Shown: one piece after another, positions 26,411-35,441 of the stretch
How positions within the stretch are numbered: position 1 is the first letter of the stretch
Layout: each line of letters starts with the position of its first letter
Source: Ferirhizobium litorale
GTDB taxonomy: Bacteria > Pseudomonadota > Alphaproteobacteria > Rhizobiales > Rhizobiaceae
Reading direction: 5' to 3'
Assembly (NCBI GenBank): GCA_030028905.1
Contig: JALDYZ010000004.1
Location: 248,001-312,000, forward strand
Length of the DNA stretch: 64,000 nt
Translations under genes and position numbers: made by a program
Notes under the pieces: generated by a model
What the model was told of the DNA's origin: nothing
The model's input: only the letters and a program-made list of their open reading frames with translations
The model's database searches: none

Positions 26411-27667
26411 TCAAAAACGCACAGTAAATTCGGTTCCTTCGCCCACCTTGGAGTGGACGATCAGCCTCGCCCGGTGCCGGGTGAGGATGTGCTTGACGAT
26501 TGCGAGGCCCAATCCGGTGCCCTTTTTTGAGCGGCTGTCCTCGACGCTGACGCGGTAGAAGCGCTCGGTCAGACGCGGCACGTGTTCGGCGGGAATGCCT
26601 GCGCCGCGATCGACGACGCTGACCTCGATCGGTCGGCCTTCTCCGTTCCTCAGATAGACGTCGACCGCCTTTCCCTCCTGCCCGTATTTGCAGGCGTTTT
26701 CGATCAGGTTTTCAAACACCTGGACCAGTTCATCGCGATCGCCGAGCACTTCGGCCTTGCCTTCCGGCAAATGCAGGTTGATGGCGACATCGAGGTCTTC
26801 GGCAAGTGGCGCCAGCGCGTCCCGCACATGGCCGAGCAGCGGCACGAGATCGATATTCTGGTCCGGCGCGAGATGCGACTTCACCTCCAGCCGCGACAGC
26901 GAAAGCAGATCATCGACAAGACGACTCATCCGCGTCACCTGGTCCAGCATGATGACCAGGAAACGCTCCCGCGCCTTCGGATCCTCGCGTGCCGGCCCAA
27001 GCAGCGTTTCGATGAAACCGCGAAGCGATGCGAGAGGGGTTCGCAGTTCATGACTGGCATTGGCGACGAAATCGGACCGCATGCGGTCGATCCTGCGAAG
27101 TTCCGAAATATCGCGGAACGACAACAGGTACAGCTGCTCCTCGGACGCAACAGCTTTCTCAGCTACTGTGACGGGTGCGATGCGCACGACATAGACGCGT
27201 TCGGACGGCAGCCGCTCGGAATGCTCGATCTGGTTCGGCTCTGAGGTCGCGAGTGTTTCGCGGACCATGTCGACGACACCCGGGGACCGCAGCCGGGCAA
27301 AAACATGCACCCCAACAGGAAAAACACCCAGGGCCCGCGTGGCTGCGGCATTCTGGAAGAGGGCAGCGCCCTCTCGATCGAGCACGATCACCGGCATGTC
27401 CAGCGCGGCCGCAGCGGCGCTGACCTGAGGCAGGCAGGATTTTTCTGAAGGCGCCTCGACTTCGGCCTGTGGCACCTTGTCCACTTCGGCCCTCGGCGCC
27501 AATGCCAGCGCTGTCACCACCACTGCCAGCCACAGCAATGCTCCCCAGAGAGGGTGGCTCCCCGTCAGCAGGGCGACCAGGGCGGCCAGCGTCACGACAA
27601 TGAGAACACCCTTTTGTTCATTTGCACGTTTCAGAAAACGCCAGTGCCATGCCATGCCATTCAACAA
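26411..27667 (-). CDS. phoR: Phosphate regulon sensor histidine kinase PhoR
   Basis: A 418-residue membrane kinase. Two adjacent hydrophobic helices (about 18-60) anchor it, a PAS domain follows (about 85-190), then the HisKA domain with ASHELRTPLASLRGF and an HATPase_c domain with NLIENACKYG (N box), DRGAGIP (G1) and GTGLGLAIV (G2). The organisation matches PhoR, which controls PhoB under phosphate limitation. A GGGAGGAG ribosome site points to a TTG start at 27667; the first ATG is at 27658. The usual pstSCAB-phoU-phoB genes that follow phoR in rhizobia are missing: the 3' end faces gcrA. Confidence 0.9.
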   Translation of the reverse strand: MLNGMAWHWRFLKRANEQKGVLIVVTLAALVALLTGSHPLWGALLWLAVVVTALALAPRAEVDKVPQAEVEAPSEKSCLPQVSAAAAALDMPVIVLDREGAALFQNAAATRALGVFPVGVHVFARLRSPGVVDMVRETLATSEPNQIEHSERLPSERVYVVRIAPVTVAEKAVASEEQLYLLSFRDISELRRIDRMRSDFVANASHELRTPLASLRGFIETLLGPAREDPKARERFLVIMLDQVTRMSRLVDDLLSLSRLEVKSHLAPDQNIDLVPLLGHVRDALAPLAEDLDVAINLHLPEGKAEVLGDRDELVQVFENLIENACKYGQEGKAVDVYLRNGEGRPIEVSVVDRGAGIPAEHVPRLTERFYRVSVEDSRSKKGTGLGLAIVKHILTRHRARLIVHSKVGEGTEFTVRF

Positions 27668-27728
27668 TGCGCTTCTCCTCCCGGCGACTCATGCCGCTTG
27701 ATCAAATATCGGTTGGTAGCCGCAATTC

Positions 27729-27735
27729 ATGACAG
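27729..27735 (-). promoter_or_regulatory. Pho-box half-site upstream of phoR
   Basis: The minus strand reads CTGTCAT, a perfect Pho-box half-site, 62 bases before the phoR start and within the shared phoR/ppk2 spacer. The second half expected eleven bases on is poor (TGCGGCT), so PhoB control is only suggested. Confidence 0.35.
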
Positions 27736-27915
27736 AAGTTTTCGCGGGCGACCATCCATCCCAAGCCGTCGCCGACCGCCGGACGGTAACAGCCTTGCGC
27801 AACATCGCAGGCGGTGGATGTTGCTGTACAATGCGTTCAATATCTCGGATCGAGCCGATTGCACCTGCAACGGATTCGCGCAAAGGTAGGGCTGAACGCC
27901 ACGGGAGGCTGTCGA

Positions 27916-28797
27916 ATGGTGGAAGACGTGGAAAGCAGAGCAGTCGAACTCGAGATCAGCGGCAACAGGCGCATCTTTGATATCGATGATCCCAAATTGC
28001 CGGACTGGGTGAAGGACAATGCCCTGGCCTCGGGAGGCTACCCCTACGACGACAAGATCGACGAGGACGAATACGAAAAGGAACTGGAAAAACTTCAGAT
28101 TGAGTTGGTCAAGGTACAGTTCTGGCTACAGGCGACCGGAAAGAGGGTCGTTGCAGTTTTCGAGGGTCGGGACGCAGCCGGCAAGGGTGGCACCATCACG
28201 GTGACGAGGGCCTACATGAACCCGCGCTCGGCACGTGTGGTTGCCCTGACAAAGCCGACGGAAACCGAGCAGGGCCAATGGTACTATCAGCGCTATGTCT
28301 CGCACTTCCCTACCGCCGGTGAATTCGTGCTTTTCGACCGCTCGTGGTACAATCGCGCCGGCGTCGAGCCGGTAATGGGTTTCTGCACGGACGAGCAGTA
28401 CGTGAAATTCTTGAAGGAAACCCCGCGCTTCGAGAAGATCTTCAAGGACAAGGGGTACCATTTCTTCAAGTTCTGGCTGGACATCGGCAGGGAGATGCAG
28501 ATCGAGCGCTTTCACGATCGCCGTCACGACCCGCTGAAGATATGGAAGCTCTCCTCCATGGACATCGCTGCCCTGAAGAAATGGGACGACTATACGGACA
28601 AGCGTGATCGCATGCTGAAGGAAACCCATACCGACCATGCGCCTTGGGTCGTCGTCCGCTCCAACGACAAGCGTCGCGCGCGGCTGAACGCCATTCGGCA
28701 CCTACTGAAATCGCTGAACTATGATGGCAAGGACAAGAAGGCGATCGGCGCGATCGACGACAAGATCCTCGGCCTAGGACCCAAATTTCTGAAATAA
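27916..28797 (+). CDS. ppk2: Polyphosphate kinase 2
   Basis: A 293-residue PPK2-family kinase that transfers phosphate between polyphosphate and nucleotides; members of this rhizobial subgroup phosphorylate nucleoside diphosphates. Walker A is [11 protein letters not shown] (about residues 79-89), the lid region has [20 protein letters not shown], and Walker B is [16 protein letters not shown]. The short acidic N-terminal extension ([14 protein letters not shown]) is usual. The ATG at 27916 follows GGGAGGCTGTCGA; the frame opens at 27814 but the extension is not family-like. It is divergent from phoR, a pairing that suggests phosphate-linked control. Confidence 0.93.
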   Translation: MVEDVESRAVELEISGNRRIFDIDDPKLPDWVKDNALASGGYPYDDKIDEDEYEKELEKLQIELVKVQFWLQATGKRVVAVFEGRDAAGKGGTITVTRAYMNPRSARVVALTKPTETEQGQWYYQRYVSHFPTAGEFVLFDRSWYNRAGVEPVMGFCTDEQYVKFLKETPRFEKIFKDKGYHFFKFWLDIGREMQIERFHDRRHDPLKIWKLSSMDIAALKKWDDYTDKRDRMLKETHTDHAPWVVVRSNDKRRARLNAIRHLLKSLNYDGKDKKAIGAIDDKILGLGPKFLK

Positions 28798-28831
28798 GCT
28801 GGCGCCCATCGCCTCGCGCTTCATCCCGGCA

Positions 28832-29989
28832 CTACTGGCCGGGAAGGATGCGTACGGCATAAAGGTTGACGCTGCGTCCCCTGCCCTCGATATCGCTGTT
28901 GACCAGCAGGCGACCGGGTCCATTCGGCGCCAGCGAACGATCGAAGGTGACCTGGAAAAGCACGTCCGACTTCTCGTTGGTGACGCTGAAGCGATGGCGG
29001 GTGCAATCACCCAGGCTCTGGAAATCGCATTGTACCGAAATCTGTGTCGGCTGGTCCGGCTCCGTCTGTAGCGTCAGCGCGATCGTCGAGGTCTTGCCGG
29101 CCATTTGCTCCAGGGCTTCGGCCGGGATGGTGATCTCGACGGAGCCACTGTCATCTGGGCGGCGCGACGTGATGCGCACGGTCTGCCCGCCCCCGCCCGA
29201 CACCACATCAACGGCGCTGTTGCTGCGCGGCGTTACGTCGGCGCTGTCCGGCCTGAGGACTTCGATCCATGCGTTCGAGAAGCCATTCTGCGGGTCAAGG
29301 GTGCGCAGCCCGCCGCCTTCACCGTTGGTGCCCACGGGAGAGCTGTTGTCGAAATCTTCTGCCTCGACATGAGCGGGTGGATTCGCAACGCTGGTGTCGC
29401 GTTGGGCCGCCGTAAGCAACAGACCGGATGTGTAGACCCACCAGATCCCGATGCCGAGGGCGGCGATGATTGTGGAAAAAATGAAAAGACGCGGGAAGAA
29501 TGTCCGACGACGACGGCGATGTGCAACCGTTTCCGCGGGGACATCGAGACCGCCGATGTCCTGGCCCTTCGCCGATGCTGCATGCGGTGCCGCCCCGAAA
29601 CGATCGGCGCTTTCGGCCCGCATGTCGCCAAGGTCGGCATAGGTGTCTTCGTGTGGCTGGGCGGTATCCAGTGGCGCGCCCGCGACCTGATCGTGCAGTT
29701 GAGGATGCGGCGTTGCTCTCGGGGCAGGAGCGCCGTTGGCAGTTGCAGCCGGTTCTGCCTTCGCGGCCTCGGCATGCAGGCGGGCGCGCTCCTCGCCTTC
29801 GATCTGCCTGATCGTCACTTCGAGGCGCTGGCGCTGCAGCGCCACCGTTTCCGGATCGTTGACGTCCTGCTTGCGCAATCCGGCTTCCAGTGCCTGGCGC
29901 GCCGACTGATAGATCCGGGCACGCGTTTCCGCGTTGGAACGATCAGCGCGTTCCAGGGCGTTTCTGATAGCCGTTTCCAATCCGCTCAC
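28832..29989 (-). CDS. Conserved rhizobial membrane-anchored protein, unknown
   Basis: A 385-residue protein with a cytosolic N-terminal helical segment (SGLETAIRNALERADRSN, then a heptad-rich stretch of Gln, Arg and Glu), a low-complexity Ala/Pro/His linker, an Arg-rich stop (HRRRRRTFFPRL), one membrane helix (about 160-185) and a C-terminal beta-rich extracytoplasmic domain. Two Cys in CDFQSLGDC could be disulphide-bonded. Similar proteins of rhizobia lack a known function. A GTG at 29989 preceded by AAGGA is preferred to the frame opening at 30052, because related proteins begin with SGLETAIR. Confidence 0.72.
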   Translation of the reverse strand: MSGLETAIRNALERADRSNAETRARIYQSARQALEAGLRKQDVNDPETVALQRQRLEVTIRQIEGEERARLHAEAAKAEPAATANGAPAPRATPHPQLHDQVAGAPLDTAQPHEDTYADLGDMRAESADRFGAAPHAASAKGQDIGGLDVPAETVAHRRRRRTFFPRLFIFSTIIAALGIGIWWVYTSGLLLTAAQRDTSVANPPAHVEAEDFDNSSPVGTNGEGGGLRTLDPQNGFSNAWIEVLRPDSADVTPRSNSAVDVVSGGGGQTVRITSRRPDDSGSVEITIPAEALEQMAGKTSTIALTLQTEPDQPTQISVQCDFQSLGDCTRHRFSVTNEKSDVLFQVTFDRSLAPNGPGRLLVNSDIEGRGRSVNLYAVRILPGQ

Positions 29990-30402
29990 TGCCGGTCCTT
30001 CGTCCTGTGTCTGGTCGTTGTCGCCGGCTCGTCCCTTGCGTGGCGCCACCAAAAAATGACTGCGTTTTTCGCGGCTGCGCGCCCGTAGGCCAAGCTCTTT
30101 ACGATTCGGTAACGATTACAGCGCCATTCCGCAAGTGTCATGCCATCGGCGAGCAGGATTGACCGGGGATAAGGTATAGGCTCTGACGAAGAAATCCCAT
30201 GGATCAATTTGTACTTTGCCGAGCCTGCCTGCAGCGAACACCGGCTTCCCGTCCTGGCCAGCCATTGTGAGCCCTTGAGGGCAAGCGCGCGAAACCCACT
30301 TTCAACCGGCGCATTTTACATCAATGGCTTTTCCCCGAGCGTCGGTTCTGCTATTCGTCTTACGTTTCCGTAAACGTAAGAACTTCCAAATCGGGGCACC
30401 GC
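29990..30402. other. Intergenic region before nitronate monooxygenase gene
   Basis: About 410 bases with no convincing gene. It must hold the promoters of the two divergent genes. The one strong feature is the inverted repeat at 30359-30380. A 23-codon frame at 30199-30270 is not supported by any ribosome site. Confidence 0.5.
30359..30380. promoter_or_regulatory. Perfect 9-bp inverted repeat, operator of the nitronate monooxygenase gene
   Basis: CTTACGTTT (30359-30367), four bases, AAACGTAAG (30372-30380), ending 22 bases before the start codon. The core TTACGTTTCCGTAA closely resembles the palindrome upstream of fadD (36990-37005). The pattern recalls operators of MerR-family LiuR-like regulators of branched-chain and acyl catabolism; that link is inference. 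Confidence 0.7.
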
Positions 30403-31362
30403 ATGACACTTCCTTCGATCCTGACCGAGAACCTCCGACTGCCGGTCGTCGCGTCGCCGCTGTTCATCATCTCCCATCCGGCGCTGACGCTGGCGCAGTG
30501 CAAGGCCGGCATCATCGGCGCTTTCCCTGCGCTCAATGCTCGGCCGGAATCCCAGCTTGACGAATGGCTGGCTATGATTACGGAGGAGCTGGCCGCGTAC
30601 AACGCCGTCAACCCCGATCGCCCGGCGGCTCCGTTTGCGGTCAACCAGATCGTCCATACCTCGAACAAGCGGCTGGAACACGACCTGATGCTCTGCATAA
30701 AATACAAGGTGCCGGTCGTCATTTCATCGCTCGGCGCGGTTCCGGAGGTGAATGCGGCGGTACATTCCTATGGCGGCATCGTCCTGCATGACGTCATCAA
30801 CAACCGCCACGCCAACTCCGCCATTCGCAAGGGCGCCGACGGTCTGATTGCCGTTGCGGCTGGCGCAGGCGGACACGCCGGCACGCTGTCCCCCTTCGCG
30901 CTGGTGCAGGAAATCCGCGAGTGGTTCGACGGCCCATTGCTGCTTGCCGGCGCGATCGCCACCGGCGGCGGCATCCTGGCCGCGCGGGCCATGGGCGCCG
31001 ACATGGCCTATATCGGCTCGCCCTTCATTGCGACGCCAGAGGCTCGCGCCGATGAGGCCTACAAGCAGATGATCGTCGACAGCCAGTCCGGCGATATCGT
31101 CTATTCGAACTATTTCACCGGCATCCACGGCAACTACCTGAAGGCCTCCATCCGTGCCACGGGCATGGATCCCGATCATCTGCCGGAGGCCGATCCGAGC
31201 AAGATGGACTTTGCCGCTGCGACCAGTGGCCCCAAAGCCTGGAAGGAAATCTGGGGCTGCGGCCAGGGGATCGGTGCAGTCAAGGGCGTAGAGCCAGTGG
31301 CAGAGGTTGTCGACCGCCTCGAGCGCGAATATTTGGAAGCGCGCGCCCGCCTCGGTCTTTGA
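30403..31362 (+). CDS. Nitronate monooxygenase (2-nitropropane dioxygenase-like)
   Basis: A 319-residue FMN-dependent TIM-barrel protein. It has the NMO flavin features VVASPLFIISHPALTLAQ, the catalytic-region HDVINNRHANSAIRKGADGL, GAGGHAGTLSPFALVQEI and LLLAGAIATGGGILAARAMGADMAYIGSPF. The family oxidises nitronates such as propionate-3-nitronate, a detoxification role. A perfect inverted repeat just upstream suggests specific induction, matching a box upstream of fadD. It stands alone, followed by a tRNA-Thr gene. Confidence 0.9.
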   Translation: MTLPSILTENLRLPVVASPLFIISHPALTLAQCKAGIIGAFPALNARPESQLDEWLAMITEELAAYNAVNPDRPAAPFAVNQIVHTSNKRLEHDLMLCIKYKVPVVISSLGAVPEVNAAVHSYGGIVLHDVINNRHANSAIRKGADGLIAVAAGAGGHAGTLSPFALVQEIREWFDGPLLLAGAIATGGGILAARAMGADMAYIGSPFIATPEARADEAYKQMIVDSQSGDIVYSNYFTGIHGNYLKASIRATGMDPDHLPEADPSKMDFAAATSGPKAWKEIWGCGQGIGAVKGVEPVAEVVDRLEREYLEARARLGL

Positions 31363-31512
31363 GGTTTTACCGGGTGGTCGGTCACATGAGCGACGCCCGC
31401 CCTTGCCAACCAAGAAAATGCAGCGAGGACCAACAGACCGCTTGAAATCTCACGCCATTGCCTGTATCAGCCCCATGCAAATCGCGGGTCCGTCGTCACG
31501 GACATGCGTCGG

Positions 31513-31588
31513 GCCGCTTTAGCTCAGTCGGTAGAGCACATCATTCGTAATGATGGGGTCACGTGTTCGAGTCACGTAAGCGGCACCA
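31513..31588 (+). tRNA. tRNA-Thr (anticodon CGT)
   Basis: A 76-base cloverleaf with encoded CCA. The acceptor stem is GCCGCTT with AAGCGGC, the D arm is GCTCAGTCGGTAGAGC, the anticodon loop TTCGTAA gives CGT, and the T loop is TTCGAGT. It reads ACG codons. Confidence 0.96.
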
Positions 31589-31788
31589 TTCTTATCAATA
31601 CCTCCTAAAAAATTCTCGATCGGGGCGGGGCTGCCGTGCGTGCACCACCGGTGTGCACTCGGCTCTGCGGTAGTGCCGTCGCCTCGCCCGGACGAACGCC
31701 TGCCTATACACGGAAGCGGGCGAGCATTCGTCTTCGTGTCACAAATCGCCTGTATGGGCACTCCCCTGATATATTGCTGGAGTTGCCA

Positions 31789-31953
31789 ATGCGAACGATG
31801 TCGATCACCCGTGCCACGGCGCTGACGCTCTCGGCCATCCTTGCCTTGGTGGTCGCAGCCTTCGTGGCTCTGGCGATGACAGGATCGGCACGCGCCGCGC
31901 ATGGAACCGGCACGGAGGCGATGCCGCCGCTCCAGTCTGACGCGGACCTTTGA
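31789..31953 (+). CDS. Small single-pass membrane or exported protein
   Basis: A 54-residue frame with a Shine-Dalgarno GGAG seven bases upstream of the ATG at 31789. The N-terminal 35 residues form one hydrophobic helix (ALTLSAILALVVAAFVALAM) ending SARAA, which could be a signal peptide cleavage site, leaving only a 17-residue tail. I do not recognise it; size and lack of neighbours make it a tentative gene. Confidence 0.4.
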   Translation: MRTMSITRATALTLSAILALVVAAFVALAMTGSARAAHGTGTEAMPPLQSDADL

Positions 31954-32046
31954 AAGCCGATCGCGTCCTACGCGTGAAAGAACTCGCTGGGCGAATGCCA
32001 AGGCGCATCTGGCGCGCGGGGGACGGGATCCAGCTTGTCGAACAGA

Positions 32047-32262
32047 TCACACAAAGGGAGCGAAAGCCTCCAGCCCCTTCCTTTTCGTGGATGCGAGAGC
32101 GTTCTCCTGATCCCGTGCCCTGACGAGATCAACCAGAGCACCCTGGATCTTCATGAGTTGATCTATTGCAGAGGGATCGATTGCGACAAGCGGCATCAAC
32201 AACCTTCGTTGGTCAACCAGCCTGCGGATCGCTGCGTCGATGTTTTCCGTATGCACGTTGGC
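32047..32262 (-). CDS. Small helical protein, unknown
   Basis: A 71-residue, mostly helical protein (VDQRRLLMPLVAIDPSAIDQ then LMKIQGALVDLVRARDQ). A GGGAGGGAGAC ribosome site points to a GTG at 32262 as start; an ATG at 32280 has none. The N-terminus ANVHTENIDAAIRRL is polar. No family is recognised. It lies between the tRNA-Thr region and the GlxA-type regulator gene, on the same strand as the latter but behind it, 121 bases downstream. Confidence 0.45.
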   Translation of the reverse strand, partial: ANVHTENIDAAIRRLVDQRRLLMPLVAIDPSAIDQLMKIQGALVDLVRARDQENALASTKRKGLEAFAPFV

Positions 32263-32383
32263 CACGTCTCCCTCCCCCATCTGCAATAACTGTGACGCTG
32301 GAGCTTCTGGTTGTCTACATACCCAACGCAACTTTAGCGATATTCGACGATAGACTAGTAGTGTTGTCGCATTGCGGGGACGA

Positions 32384-33412
32384 TCATCTTGCCGCCCTCG
32401 CTGCCGCCCGGTGACGGCGGCGCATGTCGCTCGGCGTCTCGCCGAACATCAAACGGAAACGACGGGTAAAATGCGACACGCTCTCGAAGCCGGCATCGAC
32501 GGCGATTTCGATGATCGGCCGCTCCGTCTGAACGACCGATCGGACCGCCGCCCGCATCCTGATCTCGGAATAGGCCGCGGCTGGCGAACGCCCCAGCTCG
32601 CCGTGGAACAAACGCTCGAGCTGCCTGCGCGAGACGCCCGCCATATTGGCAATGTCGAGGATGTCGACCGGGTCCTCGATATGCTGTTCCATGATCATCA
32701 GGGCAAGGTTGACTCGCCTGTCATAGACGTCGACCCCGAGCGGATTGCGTGGCTGGACATCAGTCGCCTCGCGCCGACGCCCGATCTGCAGGATTTCGAG
32801 CGCATTGCGCTCGGCCGCCTCGCCGATGTGATGGCGCACCAGACAGGCGGCAAGATCTGCAACGCTGCTGCCGCCGGCGCAGGTGGCAACCTTGCCGTCG
32901 AACACGAAAATCTGCTCGGACGTGGCCTTCAGCTTAGGAAAGCGTTCGCGAAACTCGCGATGATGCAACCAGCTCACGCAGACGGTATGACCGCCGAGAA
33001 GGCCAGTTTCGGCGAGCACGAAGCTGCCGGTGCACAAGCCTATGAGGCCGACACCGGCTTCCGCGGCCTTGCGCAGATAGGTGGTGGCATGGCTGTCGAT
33101 CGGCTCCTCAACCTGCAGGAGACCACCAACCACAGCGATATAGTCGAAACTCGAAGGATCGACAAAGGGCGCGGTCGGCGCCACCTGGATGCCGCTGCTG
33201 GAGGTGATGAAATTCTTTGTGCTGCTCAGCACGTCCCAATCGCAGTTGAGGCGACGCGACTGGTCGGCATTGTCGCTTGCAAGCCGCAGTGTGTCGACGA
33301 ACAGGGCAAAGGCCGACAGCGTGAAGCTGCGGGTCAGGATGAACCCGACGCGCAGAGCCTTGGGACCTGCCGCGTTCTTCCTTTCCTTCATCGGGCCGAT
33401 GGCACCATTCAT
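32384..33412 (-). CDS. GlxA-type transcriptional regulator (DJ-1/PfpI plus AraC domain)
   Basis: A 342-residue regulator. Residues about 15-190 form a DJ-1/PfpI-like domain with the nucleophile-elbow Cys in LIGLCTGSFVLAETG; residues about 225-335 are an AraC helix-turn-helix pair (ILDIANMAGVSRRQLERLF and VSHFTRRFRLMFGETPSDMR). Such proteins include regulators of choline, glycine betaine and carnitine use. No catabolic operon is adjacent, so its target is not known. It is downstream of modC on the same strand with a 185-base gap, which argues for its own promoter. Confidence 0.9.
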   Translation of the reverse strand: MNGAIGPMKERKNAAGPKALRVGFILTRSFTLSAFALFVDTLRLASDNADQSRRLNCDWDVLSSTKNFITSSSGIQVAPTAPFVDPSSFDYIAVVGGLLQVEEPIDSHATTYLRKAAEAGVGLIGLCTGSFVLAETGLLGGHTVCVSWLHHREFRERFPKLKATSEQIFVFDGKVATCAGGSSVADLAACLVRHHIGEAAERNALEILQIGRRREATDVQPRNPLGVDVYDRRVNLALMIMEQHIEDPVDILDIANMAGVSRRQLERLFHGELGRSPAAAYSEIRMRAAVRSVVQTERPIIEIAVDAGFESVSHFTRRFRLMFGETPSDMRRRHRAAARAAR

Positions 33413-33597
33413 TGCAAGCTCCTGGCAGCACGGACAATCGCTTCGATTGGATAATCAGAGGCGCGTCACCACGGCAAGTCCAAAGATGGTCCGGCGCGGC
33501 GGCGACTTTAGCAGTTTCCGGCGGCGACCGCGACACTTGCACATCTGGCCCGTGCAGCGGCCTGCATATGCTCGCCGACAAACGTGTTCCGCAAACC

Positions 33598-34674
33598 CTA
33601 TTGCGCCTCGAGCGCCACGGTCTTGATAATCGCGAAAACCATCTTGCCTGGCTGCAAATCAAGCCTCTCTCGGGAAAGCTCCGTGATGCGCGCAAGGACA
33701 GGATTGCCGCCGCAATCGATACGGATGCTGACCATCCCATCACCGGCAGCGACGATGGCGCCCATCCTGCCTTCCAGGATGTTCAATGCACTCAGTCCCT
33801 CGGGGCGGACCGTTGCGAGCATCACATCCCTGGCGGGGATGTGAACCCGTACCTTGAGGCCGATTGCGATCGAGACGTTCGGAAGATGAAGCTCGGCACC
33901 GGCCAGCTGTATGGTGGCGAGCCCGTGGCGCCGGTCGAGTGCCGAAACAGTTCCGCTGAGAACACTGCCGGCGTCGTGCTTGCCGAAGGAGACCGACAAT
34001 GCGGGTTCGCTCAATACTTCTGCGGCAGCGCCCATCGCTTCGATCTTACCGTTTGCAAGTACGATCACCTTGTCGGCTATACGTGCAACTTCCGCCACCG
34101 AATGGCTGACATAGATGATCGGGATACGCATCTCGTCGCGCAGGCGTTCGAGATAGGGCAGGATTTCCGCCTTGCGGGGGTCGTCGAGGGCGGCTAGCGG
34201 CTCGTCCATCAACAGCATGCGGGGCGCCGAGAGCAGCGCCCGGCCGATCGCCACGCGCTGCTTTTCACCTCCCGAGAGCCCCCCCGGACGACGCTCGAGG
34301 AGGTCGCCAATGCCGAGGAGATCGACAATGCGACCAAAACTCTCGGCGTGTCCTGATTTTGGCGCGAACCAGCGTCCGTAGACAAGGTTGCGGCGGACGG
34401 AAAGATGAGGAAAAAGCCGCGCTTCTTGAAATACATAGCCGAATCGCCGCTTGTGGCGCGGCACGAAGATCCCCCTTGCCGTATCGACCAGAACGGTGTC
34501 ATCCAGAACGACACGGCCCGCGTCGGGGCGCGTCAGGCCGGCAACAATGCGAACAATCGACGTCTTGCCGGACCCGGACCTTCCGAACAGGGCGGTCACC
34601 CCACCCGCCGACGTGAAGGCTGCATCGAGCGAAAACTGCCCGAGCCGGTGTCGCGCTTCGACGATCAGGCTCAT
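33598..34674 (-). CDS. modC: Molybdate ABC transporter, ATP-binding protein
   Basis: A 358-residue ATPase. Walker A is [12 protein letters not shown], the Q-loop region lies in [18 protein letters not shown], the signature is [16 protein letters not shown], and Walker B is [13 protein letters not shown]. The C-terminal 130 residues form a TOBE/Mop-type molybdate-binding domain ([20 protein letters not shown]), diagnostic of ModC. It begins with a four-base ATGA overlap with modB, and is the last gene of modA-modB-modC. Confidence 0.96.
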   Translation of the reverse strand: MSLIVEARHRLGQFSLDAAFTSAGGVTALFGRSGSGKTSIVRIVAGLTRPDAGRVVLDDTVLVDTARGIFVPRHKRRFGYVFQEARLFPHLSVRRNLVYGRWFAPKSGHAESFGRIVDLLGIGDLLERRPGGLSGGEKQRVAIGRALLSAPRMLLMDEPLAALDDPRKAEILPYLERLRDEMRIPIIYVSHSVAEVARIADKVIVLANGKIEAMGAAAEVLSEPALSVSFGKHDAGSVLSGTVSALDRRHGLATIQLAGAELHLPNVSIAIGLKVRVHIPARDVMLATVRPEGLSALNILEGRMGAIVAAGDGMVSIRIDCGGNPVLARITELSRERLDLQPGKMVFAIIKTVALEAQ

Positions 34675-35372
34675 TCGATGTCCACCCTGCGGCCGATGAC
34701 ATAGGCCATGAATTCGGATGCCAGCAGCGCCGCCATCGATATGGCGATGGCGACGATCGTCAGCCTCAATGCACCCGCGTCGCCGCCGGGGACCTGAGTG
34801 AAGGCATAGATAGCTGCCGACAGGGTCTGTGTCTCACCGGGAATGTTGGAGACGAAGGTGATGGTGGCGCCGAATTCGCCCATGGCCTTGGCAAAGCAGA
34901 GGATCATGCCGGCAATGATACCGGGGAGAATGAGCGGCAGCGTGACGGTCGCGAACACCCATGCGGGATTGGCGCCGAGCGTGCCGGCCGCCTCCTCGAG
35001 CTTGCGGTCCACCATCTCTATGGAAAGGCGGATCGATCGGACCAGCAAGGGGAATCCCATGACCGCGCAGGCGAGCGCGGCCCCCGTCCAGCGGAAGGAG
35101 AAAACGATGCCAAAATACTGGTCGAGGAAAGCCCCTATCGGTCCCCGCCTGCCAAACAGCAGCAGCAAGATGAAACCGGTCACCACAGGGGGCAGTATCA
35201 GCGGCAGATGAACGATACCGTTCAGCAGCGACTTTCCCCAGAACTTGCCGCGCGCCAGTGCCAGCGCCACGAGGATGCCAAATGGAAGGCTGGCAAGCAT
35301 GGCGACCGTGGACACCCTTAGGCTGAGGCCGATTGCCGTCCATTCTTCATTGCTCAGTGAAAGCCAATCCAA
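34671..35372 (-). CDS. modB: Molybdate ABC transporter, permease
   Basis: A 233-residue membrane protein with five to six helices and the binding-protein-dependent transport signature in the cytoplasmic loop ([22 protein letters not shown]). The start [20 protein letters not shown] and the [21 protein letters not shown] segment are typical for ModB. It forms the channel for molybdate in the inner membrane. The end overlaps modC by four bases; the 69-base gap to modA has no strong hairpin. Confidence 0.96.
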   Translation of the reverse strand: MDWLSLSNEEWTAIGLSLRVSTVAMLASLPFGILVALALARGKFWGKSLLNGIVHLPLILPPVVTGFILLLLFGRRGPIGAFLDQYFGIVFSFRWTGAALACAVMGFPLLVRSIRLSIEMVDRKLEEAAGTLGANPAWVFATVTLPLILPGIIAGMILCFAKAMGEFGATITFVSNIPGETQTLSAAIYAFTQVPGGDAGALRLTIVAIAISMAALLASEFMAYVIGRRVDIE

Positions 35373-35441
35373 GATACATCCTGCAGTTTTGGGTAGCGCC
35401 GTAAGGCCGACTTCCGCAACTTAGCGGGAGTCGGCAGGAGG

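Noticed and set aside
30199-30270. 23-codon frame with a CRAC pair that hints at a zinc knuckle
   Set aside because: No ribosome site, very short, and no conserved partner half of the motif.
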